From NCBI GenBank assembly GCA_934500875.1, contig CAKSTL010000006.1, forward strand, positions 1 to 64,000: 64,000 nucleotides of DNA, written 5' to 3'. The translations under genes and the position numbers were made by a program. The DNA comes from an uncultured Clostridia bacterium. Its GTDB lineage: Bacteria > Bacillota > Clostridia > UMGS1810. This document shows, piece by piece, positions 1 through 7,240 of the stretch. The notes beneath the pieces were generated by a model, which made no database searches, had not been told where the DNA came from, and worked only from the letters and a program-made list of their open reading frames with translations. Positions within the stretch are counted from its first letter, which is position 1, and each line of letters opens with the position of its first letter.

Positions 1-177
1 AAATCTCCATTCCGCCGCCATACGTCGGCATAAATATTAATTTAAATTTCTCTTATCCGTATGGCAAGGAATGATAAGAGATTTTTACGCCCATGTGCGT
101 TTTTTGCGACAGCAAAAAAATTCGCACGGGCACTTAAATCCTGCCGGAGGCTTTAACGGGAAAGTTTCTTTCACGTT
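1..177 (-). repeat. Structured leader repeat, copy A
   Basis: Read on the minus strand this unit holds, in order, a GTGAAA/TTTC hairpin, a CCTCC/AGG hairpin, a long GC stem (GCCCGTGCG with CGCACATGGGC, 89-132), an AATCTCTTATC/GATAAGAGA hairpin (48-83), a GCCG/CGGC element and GAATGGAGATTT at the window edge. The GGAG would be the Shine-Dalgarno of a minus-strand gene starting just outside the window, which I cannot see. Positions 1-132 match 178-309 at all but about three bases by eye, so copies A and B are a tandem duplication. Related copies lie near 3445, 8669 and 60499. Function unknown; a cis-acting RNA leader or an intergenic repeat family are both possible. Confidence 0.7.
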
Positions 178-331
178 AAATCTCCATTCCGCCGCCATAC
201 GTCGGCATAAATATTAATTTAAATTTCTCTTATCCGTATGGCAAAAAGTGATAAGAGATTTTTACGCCCATGTGCGTTTTTTGCGACAGCAAAAAAATTC
301 GCACGGGCATTAACGGAACGTTAATCTCCAT
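178..331 (-). repeat. Structured leader repeat, copy B (tandem with copy A)
   Basis: Second unit of the tandem pair, same orientation as copy A. It has the same GC stem, the same AATCTC/GAGATT hairpin and the same GGCGGCGGAATGGAGATT end, but that end is followed by copy A rather than by a start codon. Its upstream side (310-331) is shortened and ends in ATGGAGATTAACG, a remnant of what looks like a third unit. It lies directly downstream of the queT stop codon. Confidence 0.7.
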
Positions 332-354
332 CCTTTTATAAAATTTTATAAATT

Positions 355-849
355 TTAAAATTCAGAGCCGAAAATTCTGTCCTTGTGCTTTCTGAGCACC
401 AGATACAAAGGATAGCCCAGCGCATAGACAGCCAAAAATTCGCCCAAAAAGGTATATCCCATTATAACATATGCGCTTATATTTGTAAACAATAAATATT
501 TAAGATATCCGCCCACCACAACGGCGTTTATGATAACGGGCGGAAAAATCGCCAAAAGAGCGTTTTTCTTTCTTAAAGCGTAAGTTGCCGCCGCACCCGA
601 AAGGGTTGCAAGACTGCCCAGAACCAGGTCGATTATGCCAAGTCCGCCGAACATCAGATTTGACAGAAAGCACCCTGCAAAAAGCCCGAATACCGCCCCC
701 GGAGTAAACAGCGGAAGAATACACAGTGCCTCTGAAATCCGCAGTTGAAATATGTTGTGTCCGAAGCTTATCGGCGCAAAAATCCACGTCAGCACAATGT
801 ATATTGCCGCAACGTATGCCGAATGAGCTATGTAAATTGATTTTTTCAT
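355..849 (-). CDS. queT: QueT-family transporter (ECF S component for a queuosine precursor)
   Basis: A 164-residue integral membrane protein. The N-terminal region with a long hydrophobic helix, the FQLRISEALCILP segment, the LFTPGAVFGLFAGC segment and the following glycine-rich GLGIIDLVLGSLATL helix match the QueT family. Family knowledge: QueT proteins are substrate-binding S components that work with a shared ECF energizing module to import queuosine precursors. No ECF ATPase or T subunit lies in the window. The start has an AGGGGGAA ribosome site. It follows the 843-residue surface protein gene by 63 nt on the same strand. That spacer contains a CGGCTG/CAGCCG hairpin, but I could not match it to a preQ1 riboswitch class. 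Confidence 0.85.
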   Translation of the reverse strand: MKKSIYIAHSAYVAAIYIVLTWIFAPISFGHNIFQLRISEALCILPLFTPGAVFGLFAGCFLSNLMFGGLGIIDLVLGSLATLSGAAATYALRKKNALLAIFPPVIINAVVVGGYLKYLLFTNISAYVIMGYTFLGEFLAVYALGYPLYLVLRKHKDRIFGSEF

Positions 850-912
850 ATGTTTCCCCCTGTGCCGGCTGCAAAAACAGCCGCAAAACTATGCCCTTTT
901 TGCAAATTCTTA

Positions 913-3444
913 CTATGCATAAAGTCTTATAAAGTTTATATCCTCATATTTTTCGGATTTAAAGCCCATACACTTTTCAAAAAACGAAAGCGGAAGGTAT
1001 ATTTCGCCGTCCGAAATATACGGCGCACCCAGCTTTATTTCGCCGCCGTTTAAATAATATGTGTCGCTGCCAATCTTTGCGTTCACCGTTGCAAAAACCT
1101 TTTTAACGGTAATTTCGCCCGTCTGTTCGTCTATGATAAGGTCGCAGTCGCTCTTTTCCAAAAGCCTTCGTGCGCTCACAAAATATTCGTTTTCCTTATA
1201 AACGGGCGGTTTTGCAAAGCCGATAATCTCATTTCCCAGCGCAACAATGCACCTTTTTTCAAAATAGGGAATTTTAACCCTTTTTTCGTTGTTTATAAGC
1301 ATTTCGTCCCCTATTTTGTCAACCGTCACAATGTCGCAGCCGAGGTTTATTTTTTCAAAATAAACTCCGTTGTCCGAAAGATAAAGCGTGTCAAAATCGG
1401 TGTAATAAAACACATTATCGCATTTTTCGATATATTTGGGAAGTGAGCCTTCAAAGTCTATTTTTAAAAACGGCATATTTTTCGGCGACATAAAAAAGTA
1501 GCCGTATTTTGTTGATGAAATCTCTGTTCCGCCGTTTTGCAAAGGAATGTTCACCGTTGAAAGACTGTGCCACTTAACACCGTCTTCGGAATAGTAATTT
1601 TTGCCCCCTGCGCAAACGTAGTATTTGCCCGAAGAATAAGCAATTTCGGTGGGATAATCCTCAAATTCGCTCTCGCTTACAAGGTTAAAATCCTTGTCAA
1701 AAACATAAACCTTGCTGTAGAATTTGAGCACATCCGCAAAATACGACGGCGCTCCGTCATATGCGCCCCATTTTGCAATATATCCGTTATCGCCTGCCGC
1801 AATGTCAAAATTTTCGCCCTCCGTGCCGAAAATCTCCTTCGCCTTGTCCGAAAGCGGAATTTCGCTGTAGTGCGAAAGGTCGTAAGTCTTGTAAAGACGT
1901 GAATCGTTCCAGACGATAAAGCCGTCGCCGTCCGTTTTCATACCCTTTTTTGCAACCTCAAACGCACGCTCGCCAAAGGTTATTTCATACGGAGTATCCT
2001 TTAAAACAAGCGAATTTAACATACCGCCGTTGTTGTTTGCGGGAAGGATAACGTCAATATAAAACTTTGTCGTTTTGTTTTTTTCAAGCTTTACGCACGC
2101 CATTGTGTCGGGCGTGCCGTCCGCCTTGTTGCCCTTGGACAGCGCAAAATCATAAACGGGATTTTCGTTTTCGTCATACAAAATTACAATATTGTTCGAG
2201 CCTGTTTCAAGATTATAGTAAACATATCTGTCGTAATTGCAGTTATTTTTAATGCTTACCTTATAGTTTACCCTCACGCCGTAATTGCCGAGATTGCACG
2301 CCTCCAAAAGGTTATCCTCATAGCGTGAAACGGTGCGGTTGGGAATAAATTTATTTTCGGACTGCGCATTTTTTTCCTGCGATACATAAGTTGTGTCGGT
2401 ATGAAAAACGTCAAAAAACCACCAGGGCGTCTTTTTGGAGTCCGAAACACTATCGCCGTACAAATCAAGCTTTGACGGGTCAAAATATTTAATTTTAAGC
2501 ATATCCGATTCTGCGCAGATATCACGTGACCACTTATCGTTTTGCGGATTTAAATTGGTAACCCACTTGTCGGTAAGCTTGCCTGCGGTGTTGTATTGAT
2601 TGTAAACCGTCACGGGAAAGAAATCGCCGTCCCTATCGCCGTCGTTTACCGAAAACGAAAGGTTTGCGCTCACCTTCGGAAGGGTTGCCGCAATGCCCTT
2701 GTACTGTCTTTCACGCTTAAAACTGCCGTCGGCGGCATTGTAGTCGTGGTGCGAGCGGTCTTTTAAAACCCCTGTGGATTTAAGCGCCGCAATGTCAAAA
2801 TCAACACTGCCCGACAAAACCTCAAAATCCATAAGAATGTTTACCGGCTTAAGATACGGCACCGCCGCATAATTTTTTATAAATTCGCTTATCCACACCT
2901 TTTTTTCGCTGTTTACGCCAAACTGCACCGGCGAAAAGCTTTCGGGATAGTATCTTCTGTACGACCCCACACCGTAAATGGGGCATTTAAGATATGTTGA
3001 CCACGCACCCAGACAGCTCCAGCTGTCCTCGTATTTTTGCTTGTTTGCGTTGGAATAAAGCGTCCTTACGTCGGGCATTTCAAAGCCGAGCGAAGTAATT
3101 TTCACAACCGCCTTGTCATCCGTTTCAAAAAGTCCGTCCAGTTCGATGGAAAAACCTTTTTCGGCGATTTCGCCGTTTTCGTCCTTTAAACCCGTAAAAT
3201 TAAGGTTTGTTATAAAAACCGAATATTTTCCCGGTTTTAAATTTGTGTTTTTCATTATGTACGAAGGATTCGGATTTGAAGTGTCGGACAAATCCTCTCT
3301 CGTTACGGATTCAATGTTGTTTTCATATATAAACACACCGTCCCCCTGCGGTTTGAAGTTAAGTGCGCACGGCTCTATGCGTGCATATGCAAAAGAGCAC
3401 ACAATACATATAAAAACAGAAAAAGAAAGCATAAATTTTTTCAT
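913..3444 (-). CDS. Large secreted protein with C-terminal copper-amine-oxidase-like domain
   Basis: An 843-residue exported protein. The N-terminus (MKKFMLSFSVFICIVCSFAYA) is a clear signal peptide. Residues about 30-500 are beta-rich with no family I recognise. Residues about 500-720 include YSEDGVKWHSLS and similar strands resembling BNR/sialidase-type repeats. The last 90 residues (VSARRLLEKSDCDLIID to LPLSFFEKCMGF) resemble the copper amine oxidase N-terminal-like domain, a common wall-associated stalk module in Clostridia that does not imply amine oxidase activity. The start codon is placed by a GGAG site seven bases upstream, and that site lies inside leader repeat copy D. Function unknown; a surface or spore-coat role is possible. 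Confidence 0.75.
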   Translation of the reverse strand: MKKFMLSFSVFICIVCSFAYARIEPCALNFKPQGDGVFIYENNIESVTREDLSDTSNPNPSYIMKNTNLKPGKYSVFITNLNFTGLKDENGEIAEKGFSIELDGLFETDDKAVVKITSLGFEMPDVRTLYSNANKQKYEDSWSCLGAWSTYLKCPIYGVGSYRRYYPESFSPVQFGVNSEKKVWISEFIKNYAAVPYLKPVNILMDFEVLSGSVDFDIAALKSTGVLKDRSHHDYNAADGSFKRERQYKGIAATLPKVSANLSFSVNDGDRDGDFFPVTVYNQYNTAGKLTDKWVTNLNPQNDKWSRDICAESDMLKIKYFDPSKLDLYGDSVSDSKKTPWWFFDVFHTDTTYVSQEKNAQSENKFIPNRTVSRYEDNLLEACNLGNYGVRVNYKVSIKNNCNYDRYVYYNLETGSNNIVILYDENENPVYDFALSKGNKADGTPDTMACVKLEKNKTTKFYIDVILPANNNGGMLNSLVLKDTPYEITFGERAFEVAKKGMKTDGDGFIVWNDSRLYKTYDLSHYSEIPLSDKAKEIFGTEGENFDIAAGDNGYIAKWGAYDGAPSYFADVLKFYSKVYVFDKDFNLVSESEFEDYPTEIAYSSGKYYVCAGGKNYYSEDGVKWHSLSTVNIPLQNGGTEISSTKYGYFFMSPKNMPFLKIDFEGSLPKYIEKCDNVFYYTDFDTLYLSDNGVYFEKINLGCDIVTVDKIGDEMLINNEKRVKIPYFEKRCIVALGNEIIGFAKPPVYKENEYFVSARRLLEKSDCDLIIDEQTGEITVKKVFATVNAKIGSDTYYLNGGEIKLGAPYISDGEIYLPLSFFEKCMGFKSEKYEDINFIRLYA

Positions 3445-3530
3445 AATAATCTCCAGTCAGCCGCCCCCTATGACGGCACAAACAGCAATTAACTCTCTTA
3501 TCGCCGGGGCAAAAGTGATAAGAGATAAAA
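3445..3530 (-). repeat. Structured leader repeat, copy D, supplying a Shine-Dalgarno
   Basis: On the minus strand this holds ATCTCTTATC, a 14-base loop, GATAAGAGA, then GCCGTCATAGGGGGCGGC and CTGGAGATTATT directly before the ATG of the 843-residue protein. It is a diverged copy of the element at 1-331: the order hairpin, GCCG/GGC element, GGAGATT, start codon is kept, while the upstream GC stem is missing or unrecognisable. Confidence 0.65.
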
Positions 3531-3684
3531 ACACACCACCATTATACTACAGGCATAAAAAATTATCAAGCTGTATTTTTTTGGTATCGCACATTATTTT
3601 AAAAGAATATTGCGTATTTTAAAAATATATCGGTATATATACACATTATTATACGTCACAAAGGCTTATAAAGGCTTATTCGGG

Positions 3685-3713
3685 TTGAAAATTATGCGCA
3701 TATTGTGTAAAAT
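3685..3713 (+). promoter_or_regulatory. Predicted promoter of the SleB-like gene
   Basis: TTGAAA at 3685-3690, a 17-base spacer, and TAAAAT at 3708-3713 form a good sigma-A-type promoter. The start codon of the hydrolase follows 46 bases after the -10 box. A forespore sigma factor would also be plausible for this gene, but I see no convincing alternative motif. The rest of the 3531-3759 intergenic stretch is AT-rich and shows only a short direct repeat of AAGGCTTAT. Confidence 0.55.
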
Positions 3714-3759
3714 ATACACATAGCTTGCGCCAAGAGAAAAACAGAAAGGATTTAAAACT

Positions 3760-4437
3760 ATGAAAAAAATAATTTTTCTTTTGACATTTGCTTTAACATT
3801 GGCGTTTTCGCCGCTTGCACAAATAAACGGTGCGGCAAATTCCGATACGCTTAAACAGGGGGTTAGCTCCTACGAGGTGACAACGGTGCAGACAATTTTG
3901 AAAAATCAGGGCTACTTTAACGGCGATATAACAGGATATTACGGAACCGAAACGAAAAATGCGGTAAAAAAATTCCAGAAGGCTATGGGTCTTTCGCAGG
4001 ACGGAATTTTCGGCACAGACACAAGAAACGCACTCTACGGCGCAGCGTCAAATCATTATCTGCGCACCTACGACGATAACGATATTTACTGGCTCTCACG
4101 CCTTATCGAGGCTGAGGCACAGGGCGAAAGCTATACCGGCAAGGTTGCCGTCGGGAATTGTGTTCTTAACAGGGTTATTACCGACAGCTACCCGAACAAT
4201 GTTGTAAAAGTTATTTTTGATACAAATTACGGAGTGCAGTATCAGCCCACAAAAAACGGCGCAATCTATAATACGCCGTCGTCGGACAGTGTTAATGCGG
4301 CGGTTGCGGCTCTCGAGGGTGCCCGCCCGGTAGGAAAGTGCCTGTTTTTCTACAATCCGAGAACAAGCACCGGAAACTGGATTAAAAACAACCGTGCTTA
4401 CTACACTTCAATAGGAAATCACGATTTTCATATCTGA
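3760..4437 (+). CDS. sleB: SleB/CwlJ-type cell-wall hydrolase with peptidoglycan-binding domain
   Basis: A 225-residue protein. Residues 1-27 are a signal peptide. Residues about 30-90 form a PG_binding_1 domain (repeated GYYGTETKNAVKKFQ pattern, then GIFGTDTRNAL). Residues about 105-225 match the SleB/CwlJ hydrolase family: LSRLIEAEAQGESYTGKVAV with the key Glu in EAEAQGE, then VLNRV and the C-terminal FFYNP and HDFHI segments. Family knowledge: SleB is a lytic transglycosylase that breaks down spore cortex peptidoglycan during germination. No ypeB partner gene is adjacent, so a role in vegetative wall turnover is an alternative. It has its own promoter and terminator and is a single-gene unit. 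Confidence 0.85.
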   Translation: MKKIIFLLTFALTLAFSPLAQINGAANSDTLKQGVSSYEVTTVQTILKNQGYFNGDITGYYGTETKNAVKKFQKAMGLSQDGIFGTDTRNALYGAASNHYLRTYDDNDIYWLSRLIEAEAQGESYTGKVAVGNCVLNRVITDSYPNNVVKVIFDTNYGVQYQPTKNGAIYNTPSSDSVNAAVAALEGARPVGKCLFFYNPRTSTGNWIKNNRAYYTSIGNHDFHI

Positions 4438-4469
4438 TTAAAATTTGAATTTATTTTGAAACCGGTTTA

Positions 4470-4503
4470 AAAAATCCGTACCTTTTATGGTGCGGATTTT
4501 TGT
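4470..4503 (+). terminator. Intrinsic terminator after sleB
   Basis: AAAATCCGTACC pairs with GGTGCGGATTTT around a short loop and runs into a T tract. It lies 33 bases after the sleB stop and, by symmetry, could also stop transcripts from the minus-strand alarmone synthetase gene, which ends at 4604. Confidence 0.8.
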
Positions 4504-4603
4504 TTGCCAAAATATGACTGGAATTATTTTTAAACTGTTTTAATTGTTTTTAAAATCTTCTTGAAACTTTTCAAAATCTTTATAAATTCATATTTAAACC
4601 ATT

Positions 4604-5284
4604 TTAAACGTCGTTTGATTTATGAATTTTTTTGTTTATCTCCTGCATTCTTATGTCGGTAAGAGCTATAACGTCGGCACATTCTTTAAGCTCCTCCATA
4701 ATTTTGTCTGCGTCATCAATGTCTTGTTTGTATTTCATAGTGTGTTCAAGGCTTGCCCAAAAATCCATTGCAATTGTGCGAAACTGCACCTCAACCTTGA
4801 TATCCTCTTTTCTGTTTGCAAAAAACACCGGCACCGAAACAATAATATGAAAGCTTCTGTAGCCGTTTTCCTTCGGGGTTTTTATGTAGTCCTTCACCGA
4901 AATAAGCGTTACATCATCCTGCGAAATAAACATTTTTGCAACCTCGTAAATGTCGTCCACAAAAGAGCAGATAACCCTTATTCCCGCAACGTCGTTGATG
5001 TTTTGCAGTATTGAAGCCATTGTAACTTCGTAGTTTTTGCGGATAAGCTTTTTAAAAATGCTTTCCGGCTTTTTAATTCTGGATTTTATCATCTCTATGG
5101 GATTTCGGTTGTGCGCCGTTGCAAGGTCGTCGTTAAGCACCTCAAATTTTGTGCGCACCTCCTTTATCGCACAGTTATACATCATCATAAATTCCTGAAA
5201 ATCCTGAAGTTTTTCAAATATCTTTTCGCTGTCAATGGGCAGATTTGATTCGTCCATCAAAAATCTGTTAAGTCCTTTTTCCAC
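4604..5284 (-). CDS. relQ: Small alarmone synthetase, RelQ type ((p)ppGpp synthase)
   Basis: A 226-residue, single-domain RelA/SpoT synthetase. NPIEMIKSRIKKPESI, DVAGIRVICSFVDDIY, KDYIKTPKENGYRSFHI and VEVQFRTIAMDFWASLEH are the signature blocks of the YjbM/RelQ class; the length fits, and there is no HD hydrolase, TGS or ACT domain. Family knowledge: these enzymes transfer pyrophosphate from ATP to GTP/GDP, often in response to cell-envelope stress. Translation starts at GTG, six bases after a GGAGG site. It follows the envelope operon on the same strand but is separated by a terminator-like hairpin, so it may be partly independently transcribed. Whether it is RelQ or RelP cannot be decided from sequence inspection. 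Confidence 0.88.
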   Translation of the reverse strand: MEKGLNRFLMDESNLPIDSEKIFEKLQDFQEFMMMYNCAIKEVRTKFEVLNDDLATAHNRNPIEMIKSRIKKPESIFKKLIRKNYEVTMASILQNINDVAGIRVICSFVDDIYEVAKMFISQDDVTLISVKDYIKTPKENGYRSFHIIVSVPVFFANRKEDIKVEVQFRTIAMDFWASLEHTMKYKQDIDDADKIMEELKECADVIALTDIRMQEINKKIHKSNDV

Positions 5285-5289
5285 TTTTA

Positions 5290-5350
5290 ACCTCCAAAAA
5301 AATTTTTCGCATTGATTTTAACAGAGTATTGTGAAGAAAATGCGAAAATT
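5290..5350 (-). terminator. Terminator-like hairpin between the HAD-GtrA gene and relQ
   Basis: On the minus strand, directly after the HAD-GtrA stop codon, AATTTTCGCATT pairs with AATGCGAAAAATT across a loop of about 25 bases and is followed by a T run. The T run ends just before the relQ ribosome site. It would end the envelope operon or attenuate read-through into relQ. Confidence 0.6.
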
Positions 5351-6331
5351 TTATGAAACTTTAACTTTTTCTTTTTTTGCAAACGCAAAAAACTTCAAAA
5401 ACAAAAACGTAACCGGCACGCCGATTGCCGCCGCCATAAAAAACGTTAAATATTTGTTTATGCCCAGCGTGTTGTAAAAAAGAAACACAAAAACGTTTTG
5501 TATGACAAAATTCGGTATGTACGATATGCAGAATTTTATGTATTTTGCAAACGCAGGCTTGTTTTTAAACACAATGTATGTGTTTAAAAAGTATGAAATC
5601 GTAAGCGATACGGCATATCCCGAAACAAACGCTCCGTTTGCGGGCAAAAATGCCGAAAACAGCGACGAAAATCCCACACCTGTCAGAACGTTTATGCACC
5701 CTATAAAAAGAAAACATAAAAATTCAGGCGAGAAAAACACCTTTTTAAGGCTTTTTTTGTGATTTTTTTCGTATTCCGACCAGTCCGTAAGGTCATTCTT
5801 GCAAACTATGTAAGCGTTTTTCGCAATGTGCGCAAGGGGCGAGTCCGAAAGCGAGTCGGAATAAAAACTTTCAATTTCAAAGCTTTCGTCATATTCTTTA
5901 AGACGTTTAACTTTTTCTTCTCCGTAGCAGTTTTCGCCGTCGTATTTTCCGGTAAGCTTATCCGCATTTGACGCAATAAGGTGCTTTATTCCAAGCTCTT
6001 TGCATATGGGAGAAAGCAAAAATGCGGGCGAGGCGGAAATAATTACATCGTCGTCTTTTTTGGTATCAAGATACCATTTTTTTATTTTCCCCCCGTGAGC
6101 GCTCCAAAACTGCAAAACCTCAGAGTCAATATCCTTAACGGCGGTAAAAAATATATAAAACTTTTCTTTAAACTCTGTTTTTGTAATAAATCCCAGCACA
6201 AACAGCGCAAAGTAAAACGCCTGATACGGCAGAAATTTAAGTATCGATAAATTTTTTTTAAGACAGTAAAAATAAAAATCTCTCGTGCTGTCGCCGTCGT
6301 ATATCGTTTCGTCAAAATCGTAAGCGTTCAT
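5351..6331 (-). CDS. Fusion of HAD-IB phosphatase and GtrA-like membrane domain
   Basis: A 326-residue two-domain protein. Residues 1-190 are a HAD-superfamily IB phosphatase: DFDET motif at residues 5-9, ISASPAF as motif II and a YSDSLSDSPL motif IV. Residues about 200-320 are a GtrA-like domain of four hydrophobic helices (FLFIGCINVLTGVGF and following). Family knowledge: HAD-IB enzymes remove phosphate from small or lipid-linked substrates; GtrA proteins are thought to flip polyprenyl-phosphate-linked sugars. The gene lies 14 nt after the UbiA-type phosphoribosyltransferase gene, so I infer that it dephosphorylates polyprenyl-phosphate-phosphopentose and helps move the product across the membrane. 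The fusion is unusual; the enzymatic role is inference. Confidence 0.78.
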   Translation of the reverse strand: MNAYDFDETIYDGDSTRDFYFYCLKKNLSILKFLPYQAFYFALFVLGFITKTEFKEKFYIFFTAVKDIDSEVLQFWSAHGGKIKKWYLDTKKDDDVIISASPAFLLSPICKELGIKHLIASNADKLTGKYDGENCYGEEKVKRLKEYDESFEIESFYSDSLSDSPLAHIAKNAYIVCKNDLTDWSEYEKNHKKSLKKVFFSPEFLCFLFIGCINVLTGVGFSSLFSAFLPANGAFVSGYAVSLTISYFLNTYIVFKNKPAFAKYIKFCISYIPNFVIQNVFVFLFYNTLGINKYLTFFMAAAIGVPVTFLFLKFFAFAKKEKVKVS

Positions 6332-6345
6332 AAGCTATCTCCTTT

Positions 6346-7212
6346 TTACTTTATGTATATAAGAAGCGTCATAAGAAGTGCGTAAAATGCGCAGAGCGCA
6401 AGAATGGGAATGTCGTGCAGAACAACCTCCGCAGGGTCGCCGTCCGAGTCGCCCTCCACAATGTAGCTGTAGCGCATAAGAATAAGAATTATAACCGGCA
6501 CCGTCCACACAATGCGGCTCGGGTCAAGGTTTGAAACCGTCATGGGGTCTGCGCACCAGAGCGAATAAAACACAAGCGCAATCGCCATAAACATATACAT
6601 CATCTTGTCCAAAAATTCGTAGCTGTAATATTTCAAAACCTTTCTTGACGTGTCCGACTGCCGTTTAAGCTCGTTTCTGCGCTTTCCCAGTCCCAGATAG
6701 AACGAGAGCGACAAAACGGTTAAATAAAGCCAGCTTGACACCTCGATATTCACAATTGACGCACCGAAAAGAAGGCGCAGCAAAAAGCCCGAGGCAAGTA
6801 TTGCAACGTCGATTATCGGGTAATTTTTAAGCCCGAAGCTATACATAAAGTTTATAACAAAATACGTTATGAGAAAAATTACCGAAAACGGATTTTCTCT
6901 GCACGCAAAATATGCGCATACGCACGATAAAACCGCAAGAAAGGCAGCATAAATTATGCCGTTTTTTATGCTGATTTTGCCCGACGCAATGGGTCTTAAC
7001 CGTTTTTGCGGGTGCCTTTTGTCGTTTTCTATGTCGTTTATGTCGTTGACAATATAAACAACGCTTGAAAGAAGCGAAAACGCAAAAAATCCGAGAATAC
7101 ATTCTATATCCGCTTCGATATCAAAAAGCTTGTGTCCGAAAAACAGCGGAAGAAGTATAAAAATGTTTTTGATACAGTGTTTAAATCGGGCAAGCTTAAT
7201 GTAGTTTTTCAT
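6346..7212 (-). CDS. UbiA-family decaprenyl-phosphate phosphoribosyltransferase-like enzyme
   Basis: A 288-residue polytopic membrane protein. NDINDIENDKRHPQKRLRPI (about residues 57-76) is the NDxxDxxxD metal-pyrophosphate motif in the form found in polyprenyl-phosphate phosphoribosyltransferases (mycobacterial Rv3806c class), followed by ASGKIS. DVAILASGFLLRLLFGA and LGLGKRRNELKRQ also match that class rather than menaquinone or heme UbiA enzymes. Family reaction: transfer of 5-phosphoribose from PRPP to a polyprenyl phosphate. Neighbours (HAD-GtrA, GT-C glycosyltransferase, LTA-synthase-like protein) point to a pentose decoration of a surface polymer. No DprE1/DprE2 epimerase is seen in the window, so the sugar may stay ribose. 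Confidence 0.85.
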   Translation of the reverse strand: MKNYIKLARFKHCIKNIFILLPLFFGHKLFDIEADIECILGFFAFSLLSSVVYIVNDINDIENDKRHPQKRLRPIASGKISIKNGIIYAAFLAVLSCVCAYFACRENPFSVIFLITYFVINFMYSFGLKNYPIIDVAILASGFLLRLLFGASIVNIEVSSWLYLTVLSLSFYLGLGKRRNELKRQSDTSRKVLKYYSYEFLDKMMYMFMAIALVFYSLWCADPMTVSNLDPSRIVWTVPVIILILMRYSYIVEGDSDGDPAEVVLHDIPILALCAFYALLMTLLIYIK

Positions 7213-7240
7213 AAAAATTCATCCCCTGTTTTTTAAAAAT

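Noticed and set aside
850..912. A preQ1 riboswitch upstream of queT
   Set aside because: The 63-nt spacer has a CGGCTG/CAGCCG hairpin, but I could not find the preQ1-I or preQ1-II sequence patterns, so no call is made.
3500..3525. SAM-I riboswitch start (CTCTTATC) in the leader repeat
   Set aside because: The CTCTTATC stem looks like the first helix of a SAM-I element, but none of the later conserved SAM-I blocks follow in any copy.
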